A stretch of DNA of 64,000 nt from 79-D21 sp964521575. GTDB taxonomy: Bacteria; Synergistota; Synergistia; Synergistales; 79-D21. The stretch covers positions 78,572-142,571 of the forward strand of contig CAZFSR010000006.1 of NCBI GenBank assembly GCA_964521575.1, read 5' to 3'. This document shows positions 42,123 through 51,033 of this stretch, piece after piece. Position numbers and translations under genes: made by a program. The notes below the pieces were generated by a model. That model was not told the DNA's origin. It did not search any database and saw only the letters and a list, made by a program, of their open reading frames with translations. Position 1 is the first letter of the stretch. Each line of letters opens with the position of its first letter.

Positions 42123-44669
42123 ATGCCGGTTCCGGAAAACGCCTACAGCCAACCCGTTGACCTGCTCCTGCAAGCGCTTTCTTCCAATCCCGACTCGGGA
42201 CTGACTTCCGAAGCCGCCCTTCATGCGCTGGAGCGATTCGGCCCCAACTCCCTGGAGCAGGAAAAGACCCGTCCGTGGTGGATCTTCCTGTTGTCCCAGT
42301 TCAAGAGCCCCATGGTCTGGCTTCTTTTTCTCGCAGCCGTTGTCAGCCTCTTCATGAAAGAGATCCTTGACGCCGCCGCGATCCTCGTTGTCATTTCACT
42401 GAACACGACGATTGGTTTCCTCACTGAATTTCGAGCAGAAAAAGCCATGGAAGCCCTGCGCTCGATGACCTCTCCCAACGCAAGGGTCCTTCGGGACGGA
42501 AGACCGCTTGTCATCCCTGCAGTCATGGTTGTTCCCGGCGATATTCTCCTACTGGAGGCAGGAGACCTCGTCCCCGCTGATGCCCGACTGCTGGAGGCCC
42601 GCAACCTGGAACTCGGAGAAGCATCCCTTACGGGAGAATCGATGCCCGTAACGAAAGTCCCGGCTATCCTGCCGGAGGGAACTCCGCTGGCGGACCGGAC
42701 AAACTGCGTTTTTTCCGGAACGGCTGTTGTCATGGGGAACGGAAAGGCGCTCGTATATGCGACCGGCTTGAAGTCGGAACTGGGAAGAATCAGCATTCTT
42801 CTCGGCAGCATTCGTAAGCAAGCAACCCCCCTTGAGGAAAAACTGGAAAAGTTTAGCCGTTTCCTGATCTTCCTGGTCGCTGGTATTGCGGCACTTGTTT
42901 TCGCTATTGGTGCATTGCAGGGCAGGGGGATATTCAGGATGTTCGAAACCGGGATCGCATTGGCTGTCGCAGCTGTCCCCGAGGGACTTCCGTTTGTCGC
43001 AACGATGACCCTTGCTATCGGGGTTCACAGGATGGCCAAGCAGAAGGCACTTGTACGAAACCTTTCAGCCGTAGAGACTCTTGGCTCCACGACGGTGATC
43101 TGCACGGATAAGACCGGAACGTTGACTCTCAACGACATGACTGTTCGCCTGGTGCTCCCCACTGATCCGGAGCTGGAGAACCTGCTGCTCCGGACCGCGG
43201 TCCTCTGCAACAATGCCTCAATTGTAGAAAGCGGTGACATCGGGGACCCCATGGAGATCGCCCTGCTCAGGATTGCGCAAGCGAAAGGGCTTGACATCGA
43301 AAAAACGCGCGGATTGTTTCGCCGTACGGCGGAAATCCCCTTCGATTCACGCACGATGACTATGGAGACTTCGCACGGCTCTTGCAAGGCCTTGAAGGGA
43401 GCTCCAGAGAAACTGCTTTCCAGGCTTGAGGGAATCTGGACAAGGGAGGGCATTCGGCCATTTTCCGAATCTGACCGAAACCTCTGGCTCGGCAGGGTCG
43501 CGGAGATCTCCTCGGGTGGAATGCGCTCCCTTGCGTTCGCTTGGGGAAACGAAAAAGAAGGAATGGCCTTCCTTGGCCTGATGGGGATCATCGATCCTCC
43601 CAGGCCGGATGTCAAGGCGGCCGTCCAAGCCTGCCATGAGGCAGGCATTCACGTCGTGATGGTCACAGGGGACCATCTCGAAACCGCACGGTCGATCGCC
43701 CAGGAAGTCGGCATCCTGAATCAGCGGTTCCCGGAAAGCCTCGATGGGAAAACCTTGGAGGCAATGGATGAAAAGAAACTGACATCAAAATCTTTAGGGA
43801 TTTCCGTCATCGCCCGCGTCGCCCCTGAGCACAAGCTGAAACTCGTCCGGGCCTTTCAGGCTTCGGGCGAAACTGTCGCCATGACGGGTGACGGGGTGAA
43901 CGATGCTGTGGCGCTCAAACAGGCCGACGTCGGAATCGCCATGGGGATACAGGGAACGGAAGTGAGCAAGGAGTCTTCCGACATCATCCTCCAGGATGAC
44001 CGGTTCTCAACGATTGTGAAAGCTATCGGCGAAGGCCGTAGAATATTCGGCAACATCAGGAAATCTGTCCTGTTCTTGCTCTGTTGTAACCTAAGCGAGG
44101 TCTTCACCCTTCTTTTCGCTCTTCTGCTAAGGCTTCCGGCCATCCTCCTTCCCCTCCAGATCCTCTGGATAAACCTCATTACCGATGTTCTTCCGGCTCT
44201 CTCGCTTTCGCTGGACCCTCCCGAGCCGGGTTCCATGCGGCGCCCGCCCACGCCGCGCATGGAGAACATCCTCACTCGGCGCCATCACCGCCTCATTGTC
44301 TGCTACGGGTCCATTATGAGCCTGGGCGTGTTCGCCGTCCTTTTCGCAGCCTTGTCGCACAATCCGGAGGATACCGAAAACGCCACCGCGATGGCTTTCC
44401 ACGCAATGGTCATCTCCCAGCTGCTCTTCGTGTTCAACGTCAGGGAGCACAGCCTCTTACGAAAACCGCGTCAACTGACGGCCAATCCCTGGCTCATTCT
44501 CTCCGTTCTTGTCTCGCTGGGAACCCAGGTTCTCATCACGCATATCCCTGTTTTCCAAAGAGTCCTTTCCATTCACCCCCTCCCTGCTTGGGAGTGGGGG
44601 ATCGTCCTTGCCGGGGCCCTTATCCCAACAGCGGTCGCGCAGTTCCATAAAGTCCTCCTCGGCCGCTGA
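42123..44669 (+). CDS. P2-type cation-transporting ATPase, probably Ca2+
   Basis: An inner-membrane ion pump of 848 residues. In order: A-domain LTGESMPVTK (TGES loop), M4 ion site AVAAVPEGLPF, phosphorylation site CTDKTGTLT (D329), N-domain ALKGAPEKLL, hinge MTGDGVNDAVALKQADVGIA and M6 WINLITDVLPALSLSLDPPE. The PEGLP and N-x-x-T-D combination is that of SERCA/PMR1-like Ca2+ pumps; Na+ or Mn2+ export cannot be excluded. GGGAGGG precedes the ATG. It is divergent from hypF. The LonC-like gene follows after 66 bases. Confidence 0.92.
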   Translation: MPVPENAYSQPVDLLLQALSSNPDSGLTSEAALHALERFGPNSLEQEKTRPWWIFLLSQFKSPMVWLLFLAAVVSLFMKEILDAAAILVVISLNTTIGFLTEFRAEKAMEALRSMTSPNARVLRDGRPLVIPAVMVVPGDILLLEAGDLVPADARLLEARNLELGEASLTGESMPVTKVPAILPEGTPLADRTNCVFSGTAVVMGNGKALVYATGLKSELGRISILLGSIRKQATPLEEKLEKFSRFLIFLVAGIAALVFAIGALQGRGIFRMFETGIALAVAAVPEGLPFVATMTLAIGVHRMAKQKALVRNLSAVETLGSTTVICTDKTGTLTLNDMTVRLVLPTDPELENLLLRTAVLCNNASIVESGDIGDPMEIALLRIAQAKGLDIEKTRGLFRRTAEIPFDSRTMTMETSHGSCKALKGAPEKLLSRLEGIWTREGIRPFSESDRNLWLGRVAEISSGGMRSLAFAWGNEKEGMAFLGLMGIIDPPRPDVKAAVQACHEAGIHVVMVTGDHLETARSIAQEVGILNQRFPESLDGKTLEAMDEKKLTSKSLGISVIARVAPEHKLKLVRAFQASGETVAMTGDGVNDAVALKQADVGIAMGIQGTEVSKESSDIILQDDRFSTIVKAIGEGRRIFGNIRKSVLFLLCCNLSEVFTLLFALLLRLPAILLPLQILWINLITDVLPALSLSLDPPEPGSMRRPPTPRMENILTRRHHRLIVCYGSIMSLGVFAVLFAALSHNPEDTENATAMAFHAMVISQLLFVFNVREHSLLRKPRQLTANPWLILSVLVSLGTQVLITHIPVFQRVLSIHPLPAWEWGIVLAGALIPTAVAQFHKVLLGR

Positions 44670-44735
44670 ACCCTCCCGCGAAACTTCATGTGCTAACATA
44701 AACGCATCGAACAGAGAATGACTGGAGGGAAGGGA

Positions 44736-47189
44736 ATGCCTAAACCGAAACGTTTTGAACTCACTTTGCCAAAGCTGAGAAAAAGGACCTCCACCGCATC
44801 CCTCGGTTTTCAGACAACGGAAGAAATCGGCTGCCTGGAAGGCCTGATCGGCCAGCAGCGCGCCGTGGAAGCAATGGAATTCGGACTTGACGTGGCAAGC
44901 AAGGGATACAACATCTTCGTCGTCGGCGACCACGGGAGCGGCCGCACAACCTACTCCCTCGACCAGCTTCGCAAACGCGCCAATACGCTCCCTTGTCCGG
45001 ATGACTGGCTTTACGTCTACAATTTCGCGAACGCCGGGGAACCCTTGGCGATCAACCTGCCGCCCGGAATGGGCAAAAAACTTTCGGATAGCCTCATAGA
45101 GCTGGTTGACGAGTTGAAAACGACCCTGAGCAAGGCTTTTGAGAACAGTCAATACGAGGACTCGAAGGCCCAATTGGTCAAGGAGTTCCAGGAGCAGGTC
45201 AACGGGTTGATGGAATCTGTAAGGAACTGGGCGCAAGAAAAGGGGTTTTCGATCAAGAGGACCCCCCAGGGTTTCGTCAACATCCCCCTTTCCCAATCTA
45301 AGGATGAAGACGGCAACGTGGTCAGTAAGGAAATGCAGCAGGAAGAATTCGAGGCCCTGTCAGAAACTGAGCAGAAGCAACTTCAGACCAAATCCGAGGA
45401 GGTTTCACAGAAAACCCTCGAGGTTCTTCGTAAAATCCGTGACCACGAAAAGGCCCTCAAGGAAAAAATCAAGAACCTCGAGGCCGAAATTTGCCGAAAT
45501 GCCATCCGTCCCTATCTATCCGACCTGAAAACTCAATACGGCAAGGGCGATAAGATCGCCCAGTGGATCGATGCCCTTACCGAAGACATCATCGAAAACT
45601 TCAACATCTTCATTGCGGCGGCGCGCGACGAAAACGCCGATGTCGATTTCAGCCGATACAGCGTGAATGTATTCGTATCGAACGAACCGGATGCTGGAGC
45701 TCCCGTCATCCATGAAACCAATTCGACTTACTATAATCTTGTCGGCAAGGTCGAGTACGAAAGCCGCCAGGGCTATCTCTACACCGATTTCAGGAAAATC
45801 GTTCCTGGAGCGATTCACCGGGCGAACGGAGGCTACCTCGTTCTGGATGCCGAGGAAATCCTCCGACAGTTCATGTCTTGGGAAGCTCTCAAACGTGTGC
45901 TTCGAACCCAGGAACTTTCCATCGAGAACCTTGGAGAGCAGCTCGGTTTTGTCCCAGTCTCCTCACTCAGGCCCGAAGCCATCCCGACACAGATCAAGGT
46001 TGTCATCATCGGAAGCCGATGGATCTATTACCTGTTGAACCTTTATGACCCCGAATTCCAGAAACTCTTCAAAATCAAAGCGGACTTCGATGTCGACATG
46101 CCCAGGACAAAATCGACCGAACACCAGCTAGCCTGCTTCATTGCAAGCTACGTCCAGAAAGAAGGCGCCCTGCATTTCACCGCAGACGGCGTGGCGGAAG
46201 TTATCGAATTCGCTTCCCGTCTCGCGGGGAACCAGACCCGCATGTCGACGAGGTTCAACCAGATCGAGGAAATCCTTGTCGAATCCGTGGCGTGGGCACG
46301 GAAATCATCCAGGACGGTCGTCACTTCGGACATTGTCAGGAAAGCCTTTAACGCGAAGCGCTTCCGCTCGAACCTGATCGAGGAAAGAATCCAAAGGTCA
46401 TTCGAGAACGGCCAGATCCGAATCGATACCGAAGGAACGGCCGTCGGGCAGATCAACGGCCTCACCGTGCTCGATTTCAGGGAATACATGTTCGGCCATC
46501 CCGTCAGGATTACCGCGAACGTTTACATGGGACAAGAGGGGATCGTCAATATCGAGCGTGAGGTCAAGATGACCGGCCCGATCCACAACAAAGGACTGCT
46601 GACGCTGAGCAGTTTCCTGGGAAGGAAGTTCGCAAGGGAAATGCCTTTGTCCCTGTCCGCGCGCATTGCCTTCGAACAAACCTACGATGGTATCGAAGGA
46701 GACAGCGCTTCGTCGACGGAACTATACGCTTTGCTTTCAGCGCTTTCCGGCATCGGGGTCAACCAGTCGATCGCCGTAACGGGTTCAGTGGATCAATTCG
46801 GGAACATCCAGCCGATTGGTGGAGCAAACGAGAAAATCGAGGGTTTTTTCCGTTGCTGTGCATATCGAGGCCTGACCGGGAGCCAGGGCGTTTTGCTGCC
46901 GAGACAGAACGTGATCAACCTCATGCTTGACCATGAGGTGCTCGACGCAGTAGGCAAAGGCCTGTTCCACATCTGGGCGGTCGATACGATCGAGCAGGGT
47001 ATTGAAATCCTCACCGGAACTCCGGCTGGCGTACCCGACGAAAAAGGTGAATACCCGGCGGGCACCGTTTACGGCAAGGTCATGGAACAACTGAAGACCT
47101 GGATGGAAAAAGCCCGCCGGCTAAAGAAGGGCGAGACAAACAACGCAAAAGGCGAACGCAAGGAAGATGCCTCCGAAAACGGGGATTGA
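44736..47189 (+). CDS. LonC-like ATP-independent S16 protease
   Basis: The 817-residue protein has an N-terminal AAA-like region interrupted by a long helical insertion (about 130-290), then the Lon proteolytic domain with the Ser-Lys dyad: S657 in EGDSASSTELYALLSAL and K700 in PIGGANEKIEGFF. The Walker A position reads GDHGSGRTT (64-72), with Arg replacing the essential Lys. LonC of Meiothermus is known to work without ATP, so ATP-independent degradation is likely but inferred. ATG 44736 (MPKPKRFEL) has GGAGGG six bases upstream, better placed than ATG 44718. It overlaps nth by 23 bases. Confidence 0.87.
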   Translation: MPKPKRFELTLPKLRKRTSTASLGFQTTEEIGCLEGLIGQQRAVEAMEFGLDVASKGYNIFVVGDHGSGRTTYSLDQLRKRANTLPCPDDWLYVYNFANAGEPLAINLPPGMGKKLSDSLIELVDELKTTLSKAFENSQYEDSKAQLVKEFQEQVNGLMESVRNWAQEKGFSIKRTPQGFVNIPLSQSKDEDGNVVSKEMQQEEFEALSETEQKQLQTKSEEVSQKTLEVLRKIRDHEKALKEKIKNLEAEICRNAIRPYLSDLKTQYGKGDKIAQWIDALTEDIIENFNIFIAAARDENADVDFSRYSVNVFVSNEPDAGAPVIHETNSTYYNLVGKVEYESRQGYLYTDFRKIVPGAIHRANGGYLVLDAEEILRQFMSWEALKRVLRTQELSIENLGEQLGFVPVSSLRPEAIPTQIKVVIIGSRWIYYLLNLYDPEFQKLFKIKADFDVDMPRTKSTEHQLACFIASYVQKEGALHFTADGVAEVIEFASRLAGNQTRMSTRFNQIEEILVESVAWARKSSRTVVTSDIVRKAFNAKRFRSNLIEERIQRSFENGQIRIDTEGTAVGQINGLTVLDFREYMFGHPVRITANVYMGQEGIVNIEREVKMTGPIHNKGLLTLSSFLGRKFAREMPLSLSARIAFEQTYDGIEGDSASSTELYALLSALSGIGVNQSIAVTGSVDQFGNIQPIGGANEKIEGFFRCCAYRGLTGSQGVLLPRQNVINLMLDHEVLDAVGKGLFHIWAVDTIEQGIEILTGTPAGVPDEKGEYPAGTVYGKVMEQLKTWMEKARRLKKGETNNAKGERKEDASENGD

Positions 47190-47865
47190 TACGGAAAAGC
47201 TCCTTACCGTCCTCAGCCGTCTTGAAAACGAATGGGGGATGGAAAGCCGTCCTGTGGACCGTTCTTTTGGCAGCCCGCTAGATGGCCTGATCGCCACGCT
47301 CCTTTCGCAAAACACCAACGACCGAAACAGCGAAAGGGCTTTTTTCGAGATGAAGCGACGCTGGCCGTCCTGGGACCAGGTGATGGAAACCGGCATGGAA
47401 AACCTCACCGACGCCATCCGGATTGCAGGATTGGCTCCAACCAAGGCGTCCAGAATCAGGGAAATCCTGTCCAAGGTCAAAAAGGATTTCGGGTCCTATA
47501 ACCTCGACGCCTTAAAGGCATGGAACCCCTTCAAGGCCAGGGATTACCTTGTCAGTTTACCCGGTATCGGGCCCAAGACGGCGGGTTGTGTCCTGGCCTT
47601 TGAACTGGGGATGCCTGCCTTTCCGGTCGACACGCATGTTGCGAGAATTGCCAGAAGGTTGGGTTGGTTCTCGGCCAGACAGGCTCCAACGGAGATCCAG
47701 GAGGAAATGGAGAGACGGGTCCCCCAGGAAAGGCAGGCAGGAGGACACTTGAATTTCATCCTCCATGGCCGGAACACCTGTCACGCAAGAAAACCCGATT
47801 GCAGCCGATGTCCTCTAACGGACCTTTGCCCCTTCCCGGCTGGAGCGGGTGGGATTGGCTGTTGA
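47167..47865 (+). CDS. nth: Endonuclease III-family DNA glycosylase
   Basis: A base-excision repair enzyme for oxidised pyrimidines. The helix-hairpin-helix with catalytic Lys is LVSLPGIGPKTAGCVLAF, and the catalytic Asp follows in PVDTHVARIARRLG. The [4Fe-4S] loop is complete: C-x6-C-x2-C-x5-C in CHARKPDCSRCPLTDLCP. Length is 232, about 20 more than E. coli Nth. It overlaps the LonC-like gene at the start and the DUF362 gene at the end. Confidence 0.9.
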   Translation: MPPKTGIDTEKLLTVLSRLENEWGMESRPVDRSFGSPLDGLIATLLSQNTNDRNSERAFFEMKRRWPSWDQVMETGMENLTDAIRIAGLAPTKASRIREILSKVKKDFGSYNLDALKAWNPFKARDYLVSLPGIGPKTAGCVLAFELGMPAFPVDTHVARIARRLGWFSARQAPTEIQEEMERRVPQERQAGGHLNFILHGRNTCHARKPDCSRCPLTDLCPFPAGAGGIGC

Positions 47866-49007
47866 GAAACCTCTACAGGGTTGGCCTTAGTCCCTGCCCA
47901 ACCTATGAGAAAGCAGTCGTCGATAATGCCGTCAACCTGGCCCTAGAGCGATCAGGGGGAGGTCCGGAAATCGGGAACGATGTCCTGCTCAAGGCAAACC
48001 TCCTTGCACCGGTCCAGCCGGAGTGTGCCGTCACGACTCACCCGGCAATCCTGTCCGCGATCGCTACATGGGTCCGCGGGAAAAAACCCGGGGTCGAAAT
48101 CACCATTTCCGATTCGCCCGGTTATCTTTTCTCAGGGCAATGGCCCCTGTTCGTGGAAAATTGCGGACTTGAACAGCGCGGGGAAAAGGAACCCATTAAA
48201 GTCCTTCCCCTGAATGATGAAGGATTTATGGAAATCGAAAAACCGGAAACGGTTGTCCTTGGAAAATTCAGTTTCCCCGTAAAGGCTGCGAATGCCGGAA
48301 CGCTCTTCAATGTCGCGAAGTGCAAAACACACGTCGAAACGGAAATCACCGGTTGCCTGAAAAACACGTTTGCCTACCTCGATACAGCCACGCGCAAACG
48401 AGCCCACCGTAGCGGTTCGCTCACACGCCTTTGCGATGCGATACTCGACGCTCATCTTGCGCGGCGGCCAGATTGGAACATCCTGGACGCAGTCATCGGG
48501 ATGGAAGGGTATGGCCCCTCACACGGAACACCGCGAAAAATGGGATGGATCATCGCCTCTGAAAACGCACTCGCGGCAGATGTTGTTGCAGCCGTGATGA
48601 TGGGTTACGGGGACCCTTTCAAGATTCCCCTTCTGGCCGTTGCGGCACGGCGCGGCATGGGCCCTTCGGACAAGGGGCAAATCGAGCTTCACGGAGCAAC
48701 TTGGGAAGAACTACCGGTGCCGGGTTTCAGGAAGGCACCTTCCGCCCTGAGGCGGCTGGTTCCAACCCCGCTTAGGGGACTGGCTCATTCCCTGGTCAAG
48801 CTGAACCCGTTCTGGTCCCCTGACTCCTGCACCCTTTGCAAGGCTTGCGTTAGGGTATGCCCCGCAGAAGCGATACGTATCCGTAACGGGCTGGTCGAGA
48901 TCGACCGACGGCGGTGCGTCCGCTGCCTTTGCTGCCACGAAATGTGCACCGCCGGTGCCATGAAGGTCCGTCCCAACCTCCTCGCTAGGCTTTTGCTCAA
49001 GAAATGA
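47862..49007 (+). CDS. DUF362 protein with C-terminal 2[4Fe-4S] ferredoxin domain
   Basis: Function is unproven. DUF362 (about residues 25-290) shows KANLLAPVQPECAVTTHPA, NVAKCKTHVETEITGCLKN and GMEGYGPSHGTPRKMG, the family core. The ferredoxin end has two complete motifs, CTLCKACVRVCPAEAI and CVRCLCCHEMCTAGAM. Such proteins are common in strict anaerobes and are assumed to carry electrons. Start is uncertain: TTG 47862 overlaps the nth stop (381 residues), ATG 47808 would add 18 residues. Confidence 0.85.
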   Translation: MRNLYRVGLSPCPTYEKAVVDNAVNLALERSGGGPEIGNDVLLKANLLAPVQPECAVTTHPAILSAIATWVRGKKPGVEITISDSPGYLFSGQWPLFVENCGLEQRGEKEPIKVLPLNDEGFMEIEKPETVVLGKFSFPVKAANAGTLFNVAKCKTHVETEITGCLKNTFAYLDTATRKRAHRSGSLTRLCDAILDAHLARRPDWNILDAVIGMEGYGPSHGTPRKMGWIIASENALAADVVAAVMMGYGDPFKIPLLAVAARRGMGPSDKGQIELHGATWEELPVPGFRKAPSALRRLVPTPLRGLAHSLVKLNPFWSPDSCTLCKACVRVCPAEAIRIRNGLVEIDRRRCVRCLCCHEMCTAGAMKVRPNLLARLLLKK

Positions 49008-49010
49008 AAA

Positions 49011-49055
49011 AGGGAATTCCCCGCTTGCATCGTGGGGGAATTCCCTGTCATTTTT
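49011..49055. terminator. Bidirectional intrinsic terminator between the DUF362 gene and yerC
   Basis: AGGGAATTCCCC (49011-49022) pairs with GGGGAATTCCCT (49035-49046). The plus strand continues GTCATTTTT; on the minus strand the hairpin is followed by TTTTCATTTC. It can serve both convergent genes. Confidence 0.85.
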
Positions 49056-49082
49056 AAGCCTTCCGGTCCCGTTTCTCGATAA

Positions 49083-49376
49083 TTAACCTTTTTCCTTCAT
49101 ACGATCAAGGACGATCTTGTAGCCATCAGCGCCATATTCCAGGAATTTCTTCACCCTGCTGATCGTCGCGGTGCTTGCTCCCGTTTGTTGCGCGATTTGC
49201 GGGTAGGTGTACCCCTCGTTCAGCAGCCTCGCAACTTCAAGGCGCTGCGCCAACGCACGGATCTCGCCGATCGTGGCGATATCCTCGAGAAATCGGTAGA
49301 CTTCCTCCTCCGTCTCCAGGGCCAGAATGGCCTTGCACAACTGGTCAGTCAGACGGTCTTTCCATTTTTCCGCCAC
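49083..49376 (-). CDS. yerC: YerC/TrpR-like transcriptional regulator
   Basis: A 97-residue helix-turn-helix protein of the TrpR superfamily. LAQRLEVARLLNEGYTYPQI and TGASTATISRVKKFLEYGADG are nearly identical in pattern to Bacillus YerC, including the recognition helix. Its target and ligand are not known. Start: GTG 49376 has GGAGG eight bases upstream; a TTG 15 bases earlier would place that site inside the gene. It has its own promoter and the adjacent hisC is upstream on the same strand. Confidence 0.9.
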   Translation of the reverse strand: MAEKWKDRLTDQLCKAILALETEEEVYRFLEDIATIGEIRALAQRLEVARLLNEGYTYPQIAQQTGASTATISRVKKFLEYGADGYKIVLDRMKEKG

Positions 49377-49425
49377 CCTTTTCACCTCCAAGTGTATGTA
49401 AGCAGAGCGATCGTTCCTTTATCGG

Positions 49426-49453
49426 ATTATAGCATAAACTTTACCTCGTTCAA
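49426..49453 (-). promoter_or_regulatory. Promoter of yerC
   Basis: TTGAAC (complement of 49448-49453) and a perfect TATAAT (complement of 49426-49431), 16 bases apart on the minus strand. Confidence 0.65.
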
Positions 49454-49487
49454 GCGTTGATGGACACAAGTCTTGAAAGGGATCGCT

Positions 49488-50540
49488 TCAATCGACTTCC
49501 TGCAGGATGTTCATGAATCTGCCGAGTTCGTCTTCCTTGCCGATCGAAACCCGAAACCAATCTCCGGGGATATCCAGCTCAAGGAACTTGACGTGTATTC
49601 CGGCTTCATCCATTCTCTCACGCACCCTGGCATTCGCAACGGGAGAGCGGACCAGCACGAAGTTTGAATCACTCTCGAAGGCCCGCCACCCAGGAAGCCG
49701 GTTGATCCCACGCACCAGTTGATCCCTCATGTAGCGGATGCTCAGGACTCGGCTTTCCATCCACTCACCGTATTGAAGCACGATACCCGCGATTTCCTGG
49801 GAGAGGAGGCCAACATTGTACGGATCCCTTACCTTTTCGATTTCGGCAGCAATAGAAGGCGAACAGGCCGCATAACCAATCCTTAGGCCGGCCATTCCCC
49901 ATGCTTTCGAAAGCGTTTTTAAGAAACAGAGGTTCCCGGGGATAACCGTTTCACGAAAGGTTTCAAGGTATGTCTCCCTTGCAAATTCTCCGTAGGCCTC
50001 GTCGATCACCAGCACCCCCCGGTAGTTTGCCGCTAGCGCCGCGAGGAAGCTGTTCGGAAGGGGTTTACCTGTCGGATTGTTTGGATTATCCAGGAGGATC
50101 AGGTCGGGAGAGTGGCGAAAGACCTCTTCCATGAAGCACTTCTCGTCAAGGGAGATTTCCGTCTCGCCGAATTCGAGCGGAACGCGGATCCATTCGGCCT
50201 TGTGCCTACGGCAGAGTTCGGGGTATTGCGAGAAAGTCGGCGAAAGGGAAAGGACTCTTGACCCCTTTTCGACAAAAGCCGTGAAGAGCAACGTCAGGAT
50301 TTCATCTCCCCCATTGCCGATGACAATATCCTGCATCCTAATTCCCGTCATTTCCGAAAGCGTTTCCCTGAGCTTCCTTGCCTCGGGGTCCGGGTATCGG
50401 TTCAAATCAATTGTGGTGACCAACTGCCGTACTTCCTCCCTTAGGGAAGGGGGTAGCCTGAAGGGATTTTCGTTTTTGTCCAGAAATACCGGCATATCGT
50501 TTCTGCTTCCTGGGGTAAAAAAAGAAGGACGGTCGTGCAA
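49488..50540 (-). CDS. hisC: Histidinol-phosphate aminotransferase family protein
   Basis: PLP-dependent class II-type aminotransferase, 350 residues. FLDKNENPFRLPPSL, IGNGGDEILTLLF, LLDNPNNPTGKPLP, VIDEAYGEFA, the PLP lysine in TLSKAWGMAGLRIGYA and FRVSIGK are all at family positions. TTG 50540 has GGAGG nine bases upstream and keeps the RPSFFTPG N-terminus seen in HisC proteins. No other his gene is near, so the substrate could be another aromatic or imidazole amino acid; HisC is the best name. Confidence 0.87.
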   Translation of the reverse strand: MHDRPSFFTPGSRNDMPVFLDKNENPFRLPPSLREEVRQLVTTIDLNRYPDPEARKLRETLSEMTGIRMQDIVIGNGGDEILTLLFTAFVEKGSRVLSLSPTFSQYPELCRRHKAEWIRVPLEFGETEISLDEKCFMEEVFRHSPDLILLDNPNNPTGKPLPNSFLAALAANYRGVLVIDEAYGEFARETYLETFRETVIPGNLCFLKTLSKAWGMAGLRIGYAACSPSIAAEIEKVRDPYNVGLLSQEIAGIVLQYGEWMESRVLSIRYMRDQLVRGINRLPGWRAFESDSNFVLVRSPVANARVRERMDEAGIHVKFLELDIPGDWFRVSIGKEDELGRFMNILQEVD

Positions 50541-50601
50541 GGGGTTTCGCCTCCGTTGCCCTGCTAGCTAGCTAAAGTAGTGCTTTTTTCACACGCGGGA
50601 G

Positions 50602-50630
50602 AGTTTACCAGCTTTTTGGGTGGTTGTCAA
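50602..50630 (-). promoter_or_regulatory. Promoter of hisC
   Basis: Minus strand TTGACA (complement of 50625-50630) and TAAACT (complement of 50602-50607) with a 17-base spacer. The leader of about 55 bases holds no clear structure. Confidence 0.72.
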
Positions 50631-50666
50631 ACAGCTTGTTGCGCCTAACTCATGCCATGTCGGCGG

Positions 50667-50695
50667 TTGACGCGACACCCAACCCTGCATATAAT
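50667..50695 (+). promoter_or_regulatory. Promoter of the tRNA-Leu-fMet-Met cluster
   Basis: TTGACG (50667-50672), 17-base spacer, perfect TATAAT (50690-50695), 13 bases before tRNA-Leu. It is divergent from the hisC promoter, 36 bases away. Confidence 0.82.
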
Positions 50696-50707
50696 AGGTC
50701 AGCGCTG

Positions 50708-50794
50708 GCCGGGCTGGCGGAATGGGTAGACGCACGGGACTTAAAATCCTGTGGACGAAAGTCCGTGCGGGTTCGATTCCCGCGCCCGGCACCA
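50708..50794 (+). tRNA. tRNA-Leu(TAA)
   Basis: Acceptor GCCGGGC pairs with GCCCGGC. The anticodon loop CTTAAAA lies between CGGGA and TCCTG, giving TAA. A long variable arm marks a class II tRNA (87 bases with encoded CCA). T-arm GGGTTCGATTCCC. Confidence 0.95.
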
Positions 50795-50806
50795 GAGAGC
50801 TGATAT

Positions 50807-50885
<79 letters not shown>

Positions 50886-50962
50886 GGCGGTGTAGCTCAG
50901 TTGGCTAGAGCATGCGGTTCATACCCGCAGTGTCAGTGGTTCGACTCCACTCACCGCCACCA
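50886..50962 (+). tRNA. Elongator tRNA-Met(CAT)
   Basis: Acceptor GGCGGTG pairs with CACCGCC; anticodon loop TTCATAC between TGCGG and CCGCA. It closely follows the pattern of Bacillus elongator tRNA-Met and lacks the GGACC-type acceptor of tRNA-Ile(CAT). CCA is encoded. It is the expected substrate of the TmcAL encoded at 8612. Confidence 0.9.
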
Positions 50963-50983
50963 ACTGAATATTTTTTCCTTTGT

Positions 50984-51010
50984 GGCGGGCGCTCAACCCG
51001 CCCTTTTTTT
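50984..51010 (+). terminator. Intrinsic terminator after the tRNA cluster
   Basis: GGCGGG (50984-50989) pairs with CCCGCC (50997-51002), then seven T residues. It separates the tRNAs from tilS. Confidence 0.85.
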
Positions 51011-51033
51011 ATAAAAACCAAAAGGATGAAGAC

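Noticed and set aside
50541..50600. T-box or other riboswitch in the hisC leader
   Set aside because: The leader is only about 55 bases and shows neither a T-box sequence nor a terminator; GCTAGCTAGCTA is too short to mean anything.
50886..50962. tRNA(CAT) as tRNA-Ile2, suggested by the nearby tilS
   Set aside because: Acceptor and arm sequences follow elongator tRNA-Met; tilS is simply part of the tilS-hpt-ftsH order.
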